Notes: a model not told the origin generated them from the letters alone. DNA of 6,731 nucleotides from Puniceicoccales bacterium (GCA_031290315.1 JAITNS010000035.1:1-6731); one strand, 5' to 3'; counted from the first letter of the stretch, positions 1 through 6,428 are shown. Numbers and translations: made by a program.

Positions 1-5
1 TTCAT
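1..5 (-). CDS. Start of a gene leaving the left edge (probable attenuator-controlled aromatic amino acid gene)
   Basis: Only the ATG (plus-strand positions 5 to 3) and two more bases are visible, so no product can be read. The start is supported by a good Shine-Dalgarno sequence, AGAAAGG, 8 nt upstream, and by the attenuator at 61-135 that precedes it on the same strand. Known ribosome-mediated attenuators use leader codons for the amino acid made or consumed by the downstream gene. The Tyr/Phe-rich leader here therefore suggests a gene such as DAHP synthase, chorismate mutase/prephenate dehydratase, prephenate dehydrogenase or an aromatic aminoacyl-tRNA synthetase. That list is inference. 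The existence of a gene start is well supported; its identity is open. Confidence 0.6.
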
Positions 6-13
6 AATATTTA

Positions 14-20
14 CCTTTCT
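14..20 (-). promoter_or_regulatory. Shine-Dalgarno sequence of the left-edge gene
   Basis: On the minus strand the sequence AGAAAGG is followed by 8 nt (TAAATATT) and then ATG. Motif and spacing are nearly ideal, and better than any ribosome binding site in the five-gene operon upstream. Confidence 0.65.
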
Positions 21-60
21 TTTTTAATATTTTTTTTTAAACCGGCAGCAAATACTACAA

Positions 61-88
61 ATAAAAAATCCGCAGCATTTGCCGCGGA
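61..88 (-). terminator. Intrinsic terminator; 3:4 hairpin of the attenuator
   Basis: On the minus strand TCCGCGGC-AAAT-GCTGCGGA forms an 8-bp stem (one G-U pair) with a 4-nt loop, followed directly by six T. This is a textbook Rho-independent terminator and it works in the minus direction only, because there is no T-run on the plus side. It lies 133 nt past the rdgB stop and 56 nt before the ATG at position 5. It is therefore both the first terminator after the five-gene operon and the attenuating terminator for the left-edge gene. Confidence 0.88.
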
Positions 89-135
89 CCATCAAACGAA
101 ACGTTTCCAGTTACCACGGCAAAATCCCGTAGTAA
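61..135 (-). promoter_or_regulatory. Aromatic amino acid transcription attenuator (three alternative hairpins)
   Basis: Three overlapping pairings can be drawn on the minus-strand transcript. Pairing 1:2 joins UUACUACGG (135-127) to CCGUGGUAA (119-111), 9 bp with one G-U. Segment 1 holds the last two Tyr codons and segment 2 the end of the leader ORF with its stop. Pairing 2:3 joins UUUGCCGUGG (123-114) to CCGCGGCAAA (87-78), 10 bp with one G-U, and is the antiterminator. Pairing 3:4 is the terminator (88-69). Segments 2 and 3 are each shared, so the structures exclude one another. In the established trp/phe attenuation model, a ribosome stalled at the Phe/Tyr codons opens 1:2, frees segment 2 to form 2:3, and blocks termination. 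A ribosome that reaches the stop covers segment 2 and allows 3:4. Everything except the in vivo behaviour is read directly from the sequence. Confidence 0.82.
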
Positions 136-161
136 TAAAAATAACCAAACTGTAGTTTCAT
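111..161 (-). CDS. Attenuator leader peptide, Tyr/Phe-rich (16 aa)
   Basis: The 17-codon ORF encodes MKLQFGYFYYYGILPW and a TAA stop. Seven of its 16 residues are aromatic: four Tyr, two Phe and one Trp. The block F-G-Y-F-Y-Y-Y (codons 5-11) is the likely sensing region. It resembles in style the pheA and pheST leader peptides of enterobacteria, which are runs of Phe. The last two Tyr codons lie in hairpin segment 1, and codons ILPW plus the stop form segment 2. The single Trp codon lies inside segment 2, so stalling there should not antiterminate; Phe and Tyr are the plausible signals. Ribosome binding is not strong: AGG lies 10 nt upstream of the ATG, but it may fall outside the transcript if the promoter at 177-205 is used. 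The peptide itself probably has no function beyond being translated. Confidence 0.78.
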   Translation of the reverse strand: MKLQFGYFYYYGILPW

Positions 162-176
162 TTTCAAGATACCTAT

Positions 177-205
177 ATTAGTTAAAAAAATTTCTCCCCT
201 GTCAA
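177..205 (-). promoter_or_regulatory. Candidate promoter of the attenuator leader
   Basis: The minus strand carries a perfect -35 TTGACA (205-200). A 17-nt spacer leads to ACTAAT (182-177, 4 of 6 consensus). Alternatively a 19-nt spacer leads to TAATAT (180-175). Either would start transcription around 170-168, only 7-9 nt before the leader ATG. The promoter sits immediately after the rdgB stop, so the leader can be transcribed independently of the upstream operon. Confidence 0.5.
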
Positions 206-221
206 ACACTTTTTTAAATTT

Positions 222-815
222 TCATAAAAACAATCCCAAATGATAATTTTCTAATAAAGTACGTATGGATTTCCCACGGTGACCAATAGCCGTTTTTATT
301 ACCTCTCCCAATTCTGCGACTGTTTGTTCGTAACCATCGGGTACAAAAATCGGGTCAAAGCCAAACCCATGTATTCCTTTTGCGGGAAAACATATGCTTC
401 CTTTCATACTCCCCTCCCCCACATAATATCGCCCATGAACAGGATCATACAATACGGATGCACAGCGAAATTGAGCCGAATAATTTTCCTTATCGGAAAG
501 TAATTCAGCTAAACGATAGTAAGCATTTACCAATCCACCGCTATGCTTTATAAACTCATGGGTACGGATACCTGGAAATCCATTCAATGCTAATACTTCT
601 AGTCCTGCATCTTCCGATAGTGTTAATATTTGCGTAAACTGCGAATAGTATTGGGCTTTAAATTGTGCATTTTCTAAAAAAGATTCGTAGGGTTCTTGGA
701 TCTCCGGTATCGACTTGAAATCTTTTAGTGAATATAATTTAAAAACATTTTCTAAAATGGACTCCAATTCACAAATCTTTCCTTCATTGGTCGAAGCAAT
801 ACACAATTTTTCCAT
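222..815 (-). CDS. rdgB: RdgB/HAM1-family non-canonical purine NTP pyrophosphatase
   Basis: A cytosolic house-cleaning enzyme of the Ham1/RdgB family, which hydrolyses dITP, ITP and XTP to the monophosphate and pyrophosphate and so keeps deaminated purines out of DNA and RNA. The 197-aa length is normal. Family motifs occur in order: the N-terminal nucleotide-binding segment STNEGK (8-13), FLENAQFKA (46-54), SEDAGL (67-72) with Asp69 aligning to the catalytic Asp69 of E. coli RdgB, ALNGFPGI (76-83), GFGFDPIF (150-157) and GHRGKS (178-183). The last is SHRG in most homologues, so one Ser is replaced by Gly. The ATG start places the motif at the expected distance; the upstream AAGAG is a weak Shine-Dalgarno. 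It is the last gene of the minus-strand operon, 36 nt after the TPR gene, and the next terminator lies 133 nt downstream. Confidence 0.93.
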   Translation of the reverse strand: MEKLCIASTNEGKICELESILENVFKLYSLKDFKSIPEIQEPYESFLENAQFKAQYYSQFTQILTLSEDAGLEVLALNGFPGIRTHEFIKHSGGLVNAYYRLAELLSDKENYSAQFRCASVLYDPVHGRYYVGEGSMKGSICFPAKGIHGFGFDPIFVPDGYEQTVAELGEVIKTAIGHRGKSIRTLLENYHLGLFL

Positions 816-851
816 TAAGCTCTTGTAGCATTTTGTCAGTTTTATGAAAGC

Positions 852-1418
852 TTATATTTTTTGATTTCCCAGTGATTGCTCAACGGAAGATTGCCATAAT
901 AGATCGCGTGCACGAATATTATCGGGAAACTTTACCAATATTTTATTAGCAATATCCACTGCCATTTGAAAGTCTTCCGAACCTAAAAATGCCTCGCCCA
1001 TTAATAGCCAGTCGTCCGAATTGCGTTTATTTTCGGGAACACATTCCACGGAAAAGATCGTTGTCTCATAAAAACCAAACCCAGTCATAGTCTCCGCAAA
1101 TATGCGTAATACCCACACATTATTCGGATTTACATTGAGTAATTCATCCATCGTAATTAATAGTTGGCGATGTTTTGTCTTGATTCTCAATGCATACCAA
1201 ACGGCTTGCAATAATAAAACAAATAAAGATAACCATTGTTGATATTTTTGTTTAGTGTAAGTATATTGACGCACACGATGTAATATGCGGCGCGCATCGA
1301 CAAAATTCGGTTCCTGATAGAGCATTTGTAGGCATATAAATTTCGCATATTCCCAATTTTCTGCCTGACATAACATCTCAATTCTCCCCATCCAACGTTG
1401 ACGTAGTTGTGCATTCAC
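852..1418 (-). CDS. TPR-like protein of unknown function
   Basis: A 188-aa protein with tetratricopeptide-like helical repeats, a fold usually used for protein-protein contacts. An N-terminal repeat-like segment covers about 10-48 (WEYAKFICLQML, then P..VDARRIL). A better one covers about 137-175 (WLLMGEAFLGSEDFQMAVDIANKILVKFPDN.RARDLL), with the usual Gly/Ala and Pro positions. Between them is a hydrophobic stretch, about 63-77 (LSLFVLLLQAVWYAL), which may be a buried helix or a membrane contact; no signal peptide is visible. The chosen start is GTG at 1418, 8 nt after the glmM stop, but it lacks a Shine-Dalgarno. An in-frame ATG at 1376 has GGGGAG 7 nt upstream and would give a 174-aa protein. 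I keep the longer form because LRQRW looks helical and belongs with the first repeat. Placement between glmM and rdgB does not reveal its task. Confidence 0.72.
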   Translation of the reverse strand: MNAQLRQRWMGRIEMLCQAENWEYAKFICLQMLYQEPNFVDARRILHRVRQYTYTKQKYQQWLSLFVLLLQAVWYALRIKTKHRQLLITMDELLNVNPNNVWVLRIFAETMTGFGFYETTIFSVECVPENKRNSDDWLLMGEAFLGSEDFQMAVDIANKILVKFPDNIRARDLLWQSSVEQSLGNQKI

Positions 1419-1426
1419 AAATACTA

Positions 1427-2728
1427 TTATATAAATTCCTTACATCTTGCGATACTATTTTTCAAATTCTTCATCACATCTTCTACCAATGGTTCCGTTT
1501 CCGCCTCAATTAATAAGCGCAACTTTGGTTCAGTTCCCGAATAGCGAATAAAAATTTTACCACTTTGACCTACTTTCTCCCGTTCTTTTTGTATCGCTTG
1601 CTGCAAATTATGAAGATTCTCCAAGGGCACTTTTTCGCTAACGGGAATATTACAGGATTTTTTTGGCAATAATTTTATAAGATGGGACAAATATTCTGGA
1701 GTCAACTTTAAAAATGAAAGCGCTCTTAGGAAAAGTAATGCCGTTTGGATACCATCGCTTGTCGGCGCCTCATCCAAAAATAGTATATGACCCGAGCTCT
1801 CGCCACCCAAATTACAACCCAATTCTCGCATTCTATCCGCAACATTTCGATCACCTACCTCGGCATCGATAACGCCAATTCCATAATCTTTAAGCGAAAT
1901 TCTCAACCCCTCATTGGACATCAATGTCGTTACAATACTGCGTTCTTTCAAGCGCCCTACCTCTTGCAAATAAATCGCAATCGTACCTAATATTATTTCT
2001 CCTGGTAAAATATTGCCTTCCCTATCACATAGTAATAGACGATCCCCATCGCCGTCGTGGGCTATCCCTAAATCGGCATGGGTTTCATGGACCGCTTGAA
2101 TCAATAATTCCGGATGCTCACTGCCACAATGCCCGTTAATATTCTGCCCATTCGGACAATCCCCAAGCCATTTAATGGTTTGAAAATGATAACTCTCTTT
2201 TGCAAATGTTACCGCTGCTCCATTCGCACAATCGATCACAACTTTTGGAAAATTTTTAAAAACTTTCCCATCAATAACATAATGCACTTTGGGACGATAA
2301 CCCATAATTTTATGGCCAGTATATTTTGCGACATCGGGTATTTCATCCATCAATGACTCGATTTTTAATTCATTTTCCTGTGATAATTTTGCACCCAAAT
2401 GATCGAAAACTTTAACCCCATTATCCTCAGAAGAATTGTGAGAAGCCGTGATCATTAGTCCAAAATCGGACTTCGTATCATCTACCGCTCGCGATAGCAA
2501 GGGCGAAGTTATGATCCCCGCCTCCATAATCTCAACCGTACTCGAAAAGCCCGCAATTAAAAAATTTTTAATCGCTTCTCCCGATAGACGCGTATCCCGT
2601 CCGATAATGATTCGCCGTAATCCCGAATGAAATTGTTCCAATGCCTGTGCTAAAATATTGACACAAAATTCATTGACCGGAAAATCGCCAAACTTCCCAC
2701 GAATACCATCTGTTCCAAAATATTTCAT
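1427..2728 (-). CDS. glmM: Phosphoglucosamine mutase GlmM
   Basis: Cytosolic enzyme converting glucosamine-6-phosphate to glucosamine-1-phosphate, the step before GlmU in UDP-GlcNAc synthesis for peptidoglycan. All four phosphohexomutase signatures are present (433-aa numbering from ATG 2728): the start KYFGTDGIRG (2-11), the phosphoserine loop TASHNS (94-99, Ser96 being the residue phosphorylated in the active enzyme), the Mg-binding DGDGDR (225-230), sugar-binding GGESSGH (308-314) and phosphate-binding RYSGTEP (395-401). The loop usually reads TASHNP; Pro to Ser is a small deviation. The frame is open to TTG 2755, which overlaps the murJ TGA, but homologues begin at MKYFGTDG. The good Shine-Dalgarno GGGAGG (2751-2746) is 17 nt from the ATG, unusually far. 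GlmM rather than a phosphomannomutase is indicated by FGTDGIRG and VGDR (291-294). Confidence 0.92.
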   Translation of the reverse strand: MKYFGTDGIRGKFGDFPVNEFCVNILAQALEQFHSGLRRIIIGRDTRLSGEAIKNFLIAGFSSTVEIMEAGIITSPLLSRAVDDTKSDFGLMITASHNSSEDNGVKVFDHLGAKLSQENELKIESLMDEIPDVAKYTGHKIMGYRPKVHYVIDGKVFKNFPKVVIDCANGAAVTFAKESYHFQTIKWLGDCPNGQNINGHCGSEHPELLIQAVHETHADLGIAHDGDGDRLLLCDREGNILPGEIILGTIAIYLQEVGRLKERSIVTTLMSNEGLRISLKDYGIGVIDAEVGDRNVADRMRELGCNLGGESSGHILFLDEAPTSDGIQTALLFLRALSFLKLTPEYLSHLIKLLPKKSCNIPVSEKVPLENLHNLQQAIQKEREKVGQSGKIFIRYSGTEPKLRLLIEAETEPLVEDVMKNLKNSIARCKEFI

Positions 2729-2751
2729 AGGGCAAATTAATAATACCTCCC

Positions 2752-4311
2752 TCAATGAGCTTTAGATTTTTTTATTTTTTTGACAAATCGCTGCCAAATA
2801 ATTTCTAAATCATGTAATCGTTTTCGTCCTTCGAAAATGTATAATAATCCAAAATACAATAATACTCCCAAAGGAATATTTGTGCATACACTAATAATAC
2901 CATGCTTCTTTCCCGATAAATATAGGCTCAATATATGATCGGATACACAAACAGTAATTGCCATTATAATACTTGCTACGGCAATGTTACGAAAACGCGT
3001 CGTCCAAATTTCGATATGAAATTCTTCATACAACTTCTGCAACCCAATATAAAGCAAAATTGTCTGGATAATAACTGATAATAAATTAGCCAATGCAATA
3101 CCTATAGATTCTAACCAAAACATAAAACTTAACGCCAAAAGTGTATTTATCGCGAAATGGATGATTGAAATAGTCATTGGCCATATTGTGTTTTTTTTAC
3201 AATGGTATCCACGGAGTAGATGACTCGATACGGCATAAAATGGTAAGGCGATCAGGAATACTCGCAGCACGGGTAATACTAAGGCCATATCCTTCTCCGT
3301 GAAATTTCCCCAAAGAAATAACAAATTTAAAATAGTTCGATCTAAACTGAGTATCCCCAATGTCGCTGGGAAAATAACTACTAACATTAAAAACATTCCC
3401 CGATTAAATTCTTTCCGTAATAACGATTTTTGGCTATCTACTTCCAATTGGGATAATCGGGGGAAAATGACCGTCGAAATCGCCGTCACAAATAACCCTA
3501 AGGGCAATTCAATTAATCGATTTGCTAAATAGAGTACTGAGACAGCAGCATCGTTTACCGAGTGAGCTAATGCACGGGAAACGACTACATTGACTTGAAT
3601 AGTCGAAGCTCCCGCTGCTCCTGGGAAAAATAATCTCTGGATCTCATGGACACGTTGATCACGTTCCCAATTAAAATGAAATTTCCAACCCATACGTTTT
3701 AATCCTCCCCACAAGGAAAACATCTGAATCACACCACCTACGAGGACACCCACACATAACCAATAAATACGCCACGATTCCGGGTAAAAATATCCGATAA
3801 TCAGTGCACCAATCATGGCAAAATTGAGCCAAATCCCATTCCCAGCATGTAGCAAAAATTTCCCAAAGATATTCAGTACGGCTGCAAATAACGCTCCTAA
3901 ACAAATAAAAAACATATAGGGCATAAGGATCGCACTAAAGGCAAAGCTCAACCGCCAACGGGAATTGAACCACTCACTTTCCATCCCCAATAAACAAATC
4001 AAAATTCCACCACAAACAACCAATAGTAGTATAACGATGAGTCGCGATGCTACTTTATTGAGTAAACAAAAGGCTTCCTCTTTCCCATTTTTGCGATATT
4101 CATCGACGAAAACAGGAATCAAGGCAGAGGTTAAAGCGCCCTCCCCTAACAGTCGTCGAAATAAATTAGGCACGCTAAATGCAAATAAGAATGCGGAATT
4201 GATCTCTGTTGTACCAAAAGCAGAAAAAATCAGAATATCACGCAATAATCCCAAGACACGTGAAATAAACGTCAAAAATGAAACACCCAATATATTTGCT
4301 AATGTCCCCAC
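2752..4311 (-). CDS. murJ: Lipid II flippase MurJ (MviN family)
   Basis: Polytopic inner-membrane protein of the MOP exporter superfamily that flips lipid II to the periplasmic face for peptidoglycan assembly. The 519-aa length and the hydrophobic pattern fit the usual 14 membrane helices. The N-terminus is diagnostic: SRVLGLLRD (17-25) and PNLFRRLLGEGALTSALIPVF (48-68). Arg18, Arg24 and Arg52 fall at the same numbers as the functionally important cavity arginines of E. coli MurJ, and Arg265 in NRLIELPLGLF corresponds to the later one (Arg270). FPGAAG...IQVN (229-241) and LLRGYHCKKNT (365-375) are further family blocks. The Asp of the common TDAF motif is Ser39 here. Start is GTG, 3 nt after the SDR stop, with only GGGA as a weak Shine-Dalgarno, so translational coupling is likely. 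The C-terminus is Lys-rich (VKKIKKSKAH). glmM, another peptidoglycan precursor gene, follows immediately. Confidence 0.94.
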   Translation of the reverse strand: MGTLANILGVSFLTFISRVLGLLRDILIFSAFGTTEINSAFLFAFSVPNLFRRLLGEGALTSALIPVFVDEYRKNGKEEAFCLLNKVASRLIVILLLVVCGGILICLLGMESEWFNSRWRLSFAFSAILMPYMFFICLGALFAAVLNIFGKFLLHAGNGIWLNFAMIGALIIGYFYPESWRIYWLCVGVLVGGVIQMFSLWGGLKRMGWKFHFNWERDQRVHEIQRLFFPGAAGASTIQVNVVVSRALAHSVNDAAVSVLYLANRLIELPLGLFVTAISTVIFPRLSQLEVDSQKSLLRKEFNRGMFLMLVVIFPATLGILSLDRTILNLLFLWGNFTEKDMALVLPVLRVFLIALPFYAVSSHLLRGYHCKKNTIWPMTISIIHFAINTLLALSFMFWLESIGIALANLLSVIIQTILLYIGLQKLYEEFHIEIWTTRFRNIAVASIIMAITVCVSDHILSLYLSGKKHGIISVCTNIPLGVLLYFGLLYIFEGRKRLHDLEIIWQRFVKKIKKSKAH

Positions 4312-4314
4312 AAA

Positions 4315-5337
4315 TCAATCCCATACATAATCGCGCTTCCATAATACTTTCATTTGGAGGCGCAAGGAATTGACCAAACTATCAAGGCCATTTTCAATCG
4401 TAATTTGCGGTACGTAGCCCAAATCGCGATAGGCACGCTCATGGGAAAAATAATGGTCCTTACTTAACGCTACCGCTAATGCACGGGTCATCGATGGAAT
4501 ACTCGAACGCCAAAACATTCGGTAAAAAAATTCCAACATACTCCCCCAACGATATGCTTTGCCAAAACTTACCTTCTCTTCGATGGGCGATAATTTGAGT
4601 CGTTTCAAGATATCATTGATAAATTCCCACAGCACAACGGGCCGTTCTTGGCCAATAAAATACGCTTTTCCGCAAGCTTTTCCTGTCTGAAGGGCATCAA
4701 ATGCTAACATATGCGCATGGGCAGCGTTTGAAACAAATGTAATATCCACCTGATTGGTTCCATTCCCGATAATTTTTAATTTCTTATTGCATACATAGTT
4801 TAAAATTCTCGGCATAAGATGCGGATCCCCTTCCCCTAATAATAGATGAGGACGAACTGCCACCGTCTTCAATTCCGGAGAATTATTATCTAAAACACAT
4901 TTTTCAGCGATCGCTTTAGTTTGCGCATAATACCAGTGATAGTTTGGTTGATAAGGTAGCGACTCATCGCTGCCGGAAAAATGACCTCCGTTGAAGACGA
5001 CAGCGGGCGTACTTGTAAAAACTAAACTTTGTACCCCATAACGCTTACAGGCTTGGACAATATTTTTTGTTCCGACGACATGGGTATTATAATAGGCCTG
5101 ATAATTCATATCGAGACTCGCTCGACCGGCTACATGAAAAACGGAGTCGACACCACAAACCGCTCGTTCAACATCCTCCCTAAACGAAACATCTCCCCTC
5201 ATAAATTCTACGCCACGGGATTCGAAGATCGGTTGTTGACGGCGGCCCATCGCGCGAACAGTTACGCCTCGCCTTTGGAGTAATTCGACAATATGACACC
5301 CCAAAAATCCACCGCCACCGGTCACGAGCACCTTCAT
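4315..5337 (-). CDS. Extended SDR, NAD(P)-dependent epimerase/3-beta-HSD (OleD-like)
   Basis: A 340-aa extended short-chain dehydrogenase/reductase. The nucleotide-binding motif TGGGGFLG (6-13) opens a Rossmann fold; GDV (49-51) and FHVAG (67-71) are standard cofactor-contact positions. The active site is visible as Ser109 in FTSTPAVVF and Tyr137/Lys141 in YYAQTK. VRPHLLLGEGDPHLMPRI (161-178) and VDITFVSNAAHAH (197-209) are typical of the 3-beta-hydroxysteroid dehydrogenase-like and OleD (2-alkyl-3-oxoalkanoate reductase) branch. OleA, OleB and OleC are not in this window, so the substrate stays open; a polar-lipid, hopanoid or sugar-nucleotide role is also possible. ATG 5337 is chosen because the Rossmann strand begins there; in-frame TTG 5361 and ATG 5352 would add 8 or 5 residues. 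It is the first gene of the operon, 3 nt before murJ. Confidence 0.85.
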   Translation of the reverse strand: MKVLVTGGGGFLGCHIVELLQRRGVTVRAMGRRQQPIFESRGVEFMRGDVSFREDVERAVCGVDSVFHVAGRASLDMNYQAYYNTHVVGTKNIVQACKRYGVQSLVFTSTPAVVFNGGHFSGSDESLPYQPNYHWYYAQTKAIAEKCVLDNNSPELKTVAVRPHLLLGEGDPHLMPRILNYVCNKKLKIIGNGTNQVDITFVSNAAHAHMLAFDALQTGKACGKAYFIGQERPVVLWEFINDILKRLKLSPIEEKVSFGKAYRWGSMLEFFYRMFWRSSIPSMTRALAVALSKDHYFSHERAYRDLGYVPQITIENGLDSLVNSLRLQMKVLWKRDYVWD

Positions 5338-5410
5338 ATGTTGTCTCAACATGTCTAACAAAAAAACCGTGTCAACCTCTCTGTGTTCCTAAAATAATTT
5401 CCAGCAAAAT

Positions 5411-5441
5411 TTGACAAAATATCTAAATATTTAAGTATTAT
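5411..5441 (+). promoter_or_regulatory. Candidate promoter of the CPBP protease gene
   Basis: A perfect TTGACA (5411-5416) is followed, after a long 19-nt spacer, by TATTAT (5436-5441, 5 of 6 consensus). The expected start of transcription, about 7 nt downstream, coincides with the GTG at 5448. The message would then be leaderless, which fits the absence of any Shine-Dalgarno in the T-run before the GTG. The same 110-nt region must also hold the divergent promoter of the minus-strand operon. A minus-strand TTGACA (5375-5370) is present there, but without a convincing -10. Confidence 0.5.
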
Positions 5442-5447
5442 TTTTTT

Positions 5448-6380
5448 GTGAATACTTTCTTAAAAAATTCATTTCCGAAAAAATTTTTATCTTCTCCTTT
5501 TTTGTGGTTGATCATTCTCTATTTTCATGCCCTACTCATTGCCACGATCCTAACACCCCTCATCTTTAATATCGTCGCCTATTGGGATCAGTACTTTCCA
5601 TGCACCCTAAGCCATTACCTTAGACAAAAAAGTTTTATTATCTTCTTCGAACGCATACGCCTACTCGCTTTCTTACTGTTCACACCCTGTTTATGGAAAA
5701 TTTATCGACAACAAATTGTAGATAAACCGGTTAAATTTTTTTGTTACAAAAATTTTTTAATATTTTTCGCCATTGGCTGTATGCTCGTGGGAAGTATTTT
5801 TTCATTAAAAATGTTCATACAAAATTTTCTTTGGACAACACTCCCTTCCCCATCTCTTTCACAAAAACTACTGCCACTTAAATGGTTACTTAGCTCTATC
5901 ATTTTATCATTCATAGAAGAATGGTTATTTCGTGGGCTTATTTTTAAAATTCTACTTAAATATATGCGCCCCCTATTGGCGATTATTTTTTCCTCTTTAC
6001 TTTTTGCCTATTTCCATTTCCGTCCCCACTACGAAATTAGTTCCCATATTTCCTACGCGACCTTTTTAGATAGCTTTTACTATTTGTACAAAGTTATTTT
6101 TTGCACACTGGCTAATATTTCTTATTTAAATTTTTTAATTATTTTTGCTTTTGGCTGTCTACTTGCGATGATTTATTTTCACACACAAAATCTTTCTGCG
6201 CCTATTGGATTACACGCTGGTGTCGTTTTCACATTCATGTATCTCAAAATATACATTTCTTTTCCAACTTCACACCATTTTTTTTGTTCCAATAATTTAC
6301 TGGATTCTCCCTTCCCATTAGTCGTAATTATTGTTGCGATCATCGTCTTTCACTTATACTACGTATGCCAGAAAGTTTAG
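5448..6380 (+). CDS. CPBP-family intramembrane metalloprotease (Rce1/ABI-like)
   Basis: A 310-aa polytopic membrane protein with about eight hydrophobic segments. It carries the three conserved sites of the CPBP (CAAX protease and bacteriocin-processing) family, membrane-embedded glutamate-type proteases of which some give bacteriocin self-immunity. Motif 1 is EEWLFRG (157-163), with the paired Glu and the Arg; motif 2 is FAYFH (186-190); motif 3 is GLHAGVVF (254-261), with His256. The start is GTG; KNSFPKKF followed by a membrane segment from about 18 is a sensible positive-inside N-terminus, though no Shine-Dalgarno precedes it. It is transcribed away from the envelope operon. Base use is more T-rich than in neighbouring genes, as expected for a Phe/Leu/Ile-rich protein. 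Its last 59 codons belong to the 227-bp repeat unit. The substrate cannot be inferred. Confidence 0.85.
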   Translation: MNTFLKNSFPKKFLSSPFLWLIILYFHALLIATILTPLIFNIVAYWDQYFPCTLSHYLRQKSFIIFFERIRLLAFLLFTPCLWKIYRQQIVDKPVKFFCYKNFLIFFAIGCMLVGSIFSLKMFIQNFLWTTLPSPSLSQKLLPLKWLLSSIILSFIEEWLFRGLIFKILLKYMRPLLAIIFSSLLFAYFHFRPHYEISSHISYATFLDSFYYLYKVIFCTLANISYLNFLIIFAFGCLLAMIYFHTQNLSAPIGLHAGVVFTFMYLKIYISFPTSHHFFCSNNLLDSPFPLVVIIVAIIVFHLYYVCQKV

Positions 6381-6428
6381 GATAACATTAACTAAATATA
6401 ACCGTAACACCTACAATAACGAGAGAAA

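Noticed and set aside
816..854. Inverted repeat TAAGCT...AGCTTA around the TPR stop and before rdgB
   Set aside because: Only 6 bp, A/T-rich, with a long loop and no T-run. It is too weak for a terminator or operator call.
1187..1414. 75-codon minus-strand frame starting ATG at 1414
   Set aside because: It overlaps the TPR gene in another frame; the GTG 1418 frame has repeat-protein character and continues to 852.
3965..4330. 121-codon open frame on the plus strand opposite murJ
   Set aside because: It lies wholly against the conserved N-terminal part of murJ, has a low-complexity Asn/Lys-rich translation and no recognisable domain. It is an antisense shadow.
3567..4486. Shared 13-mer GCTAATGCACGGG inside murJ and the SDR gene
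   Set aside because: Both copies encode RALA within unrelated proteins; coincidence of codon choice is enough.
5347..5375. Minus-strand TTGACA (5375-5370) as the operon promoter
   Set aside because: At 17 nt spacing the -10 position reads ATGTTG, a poor match. The operon promoter must be in this region, but I cannot place it with confidence.
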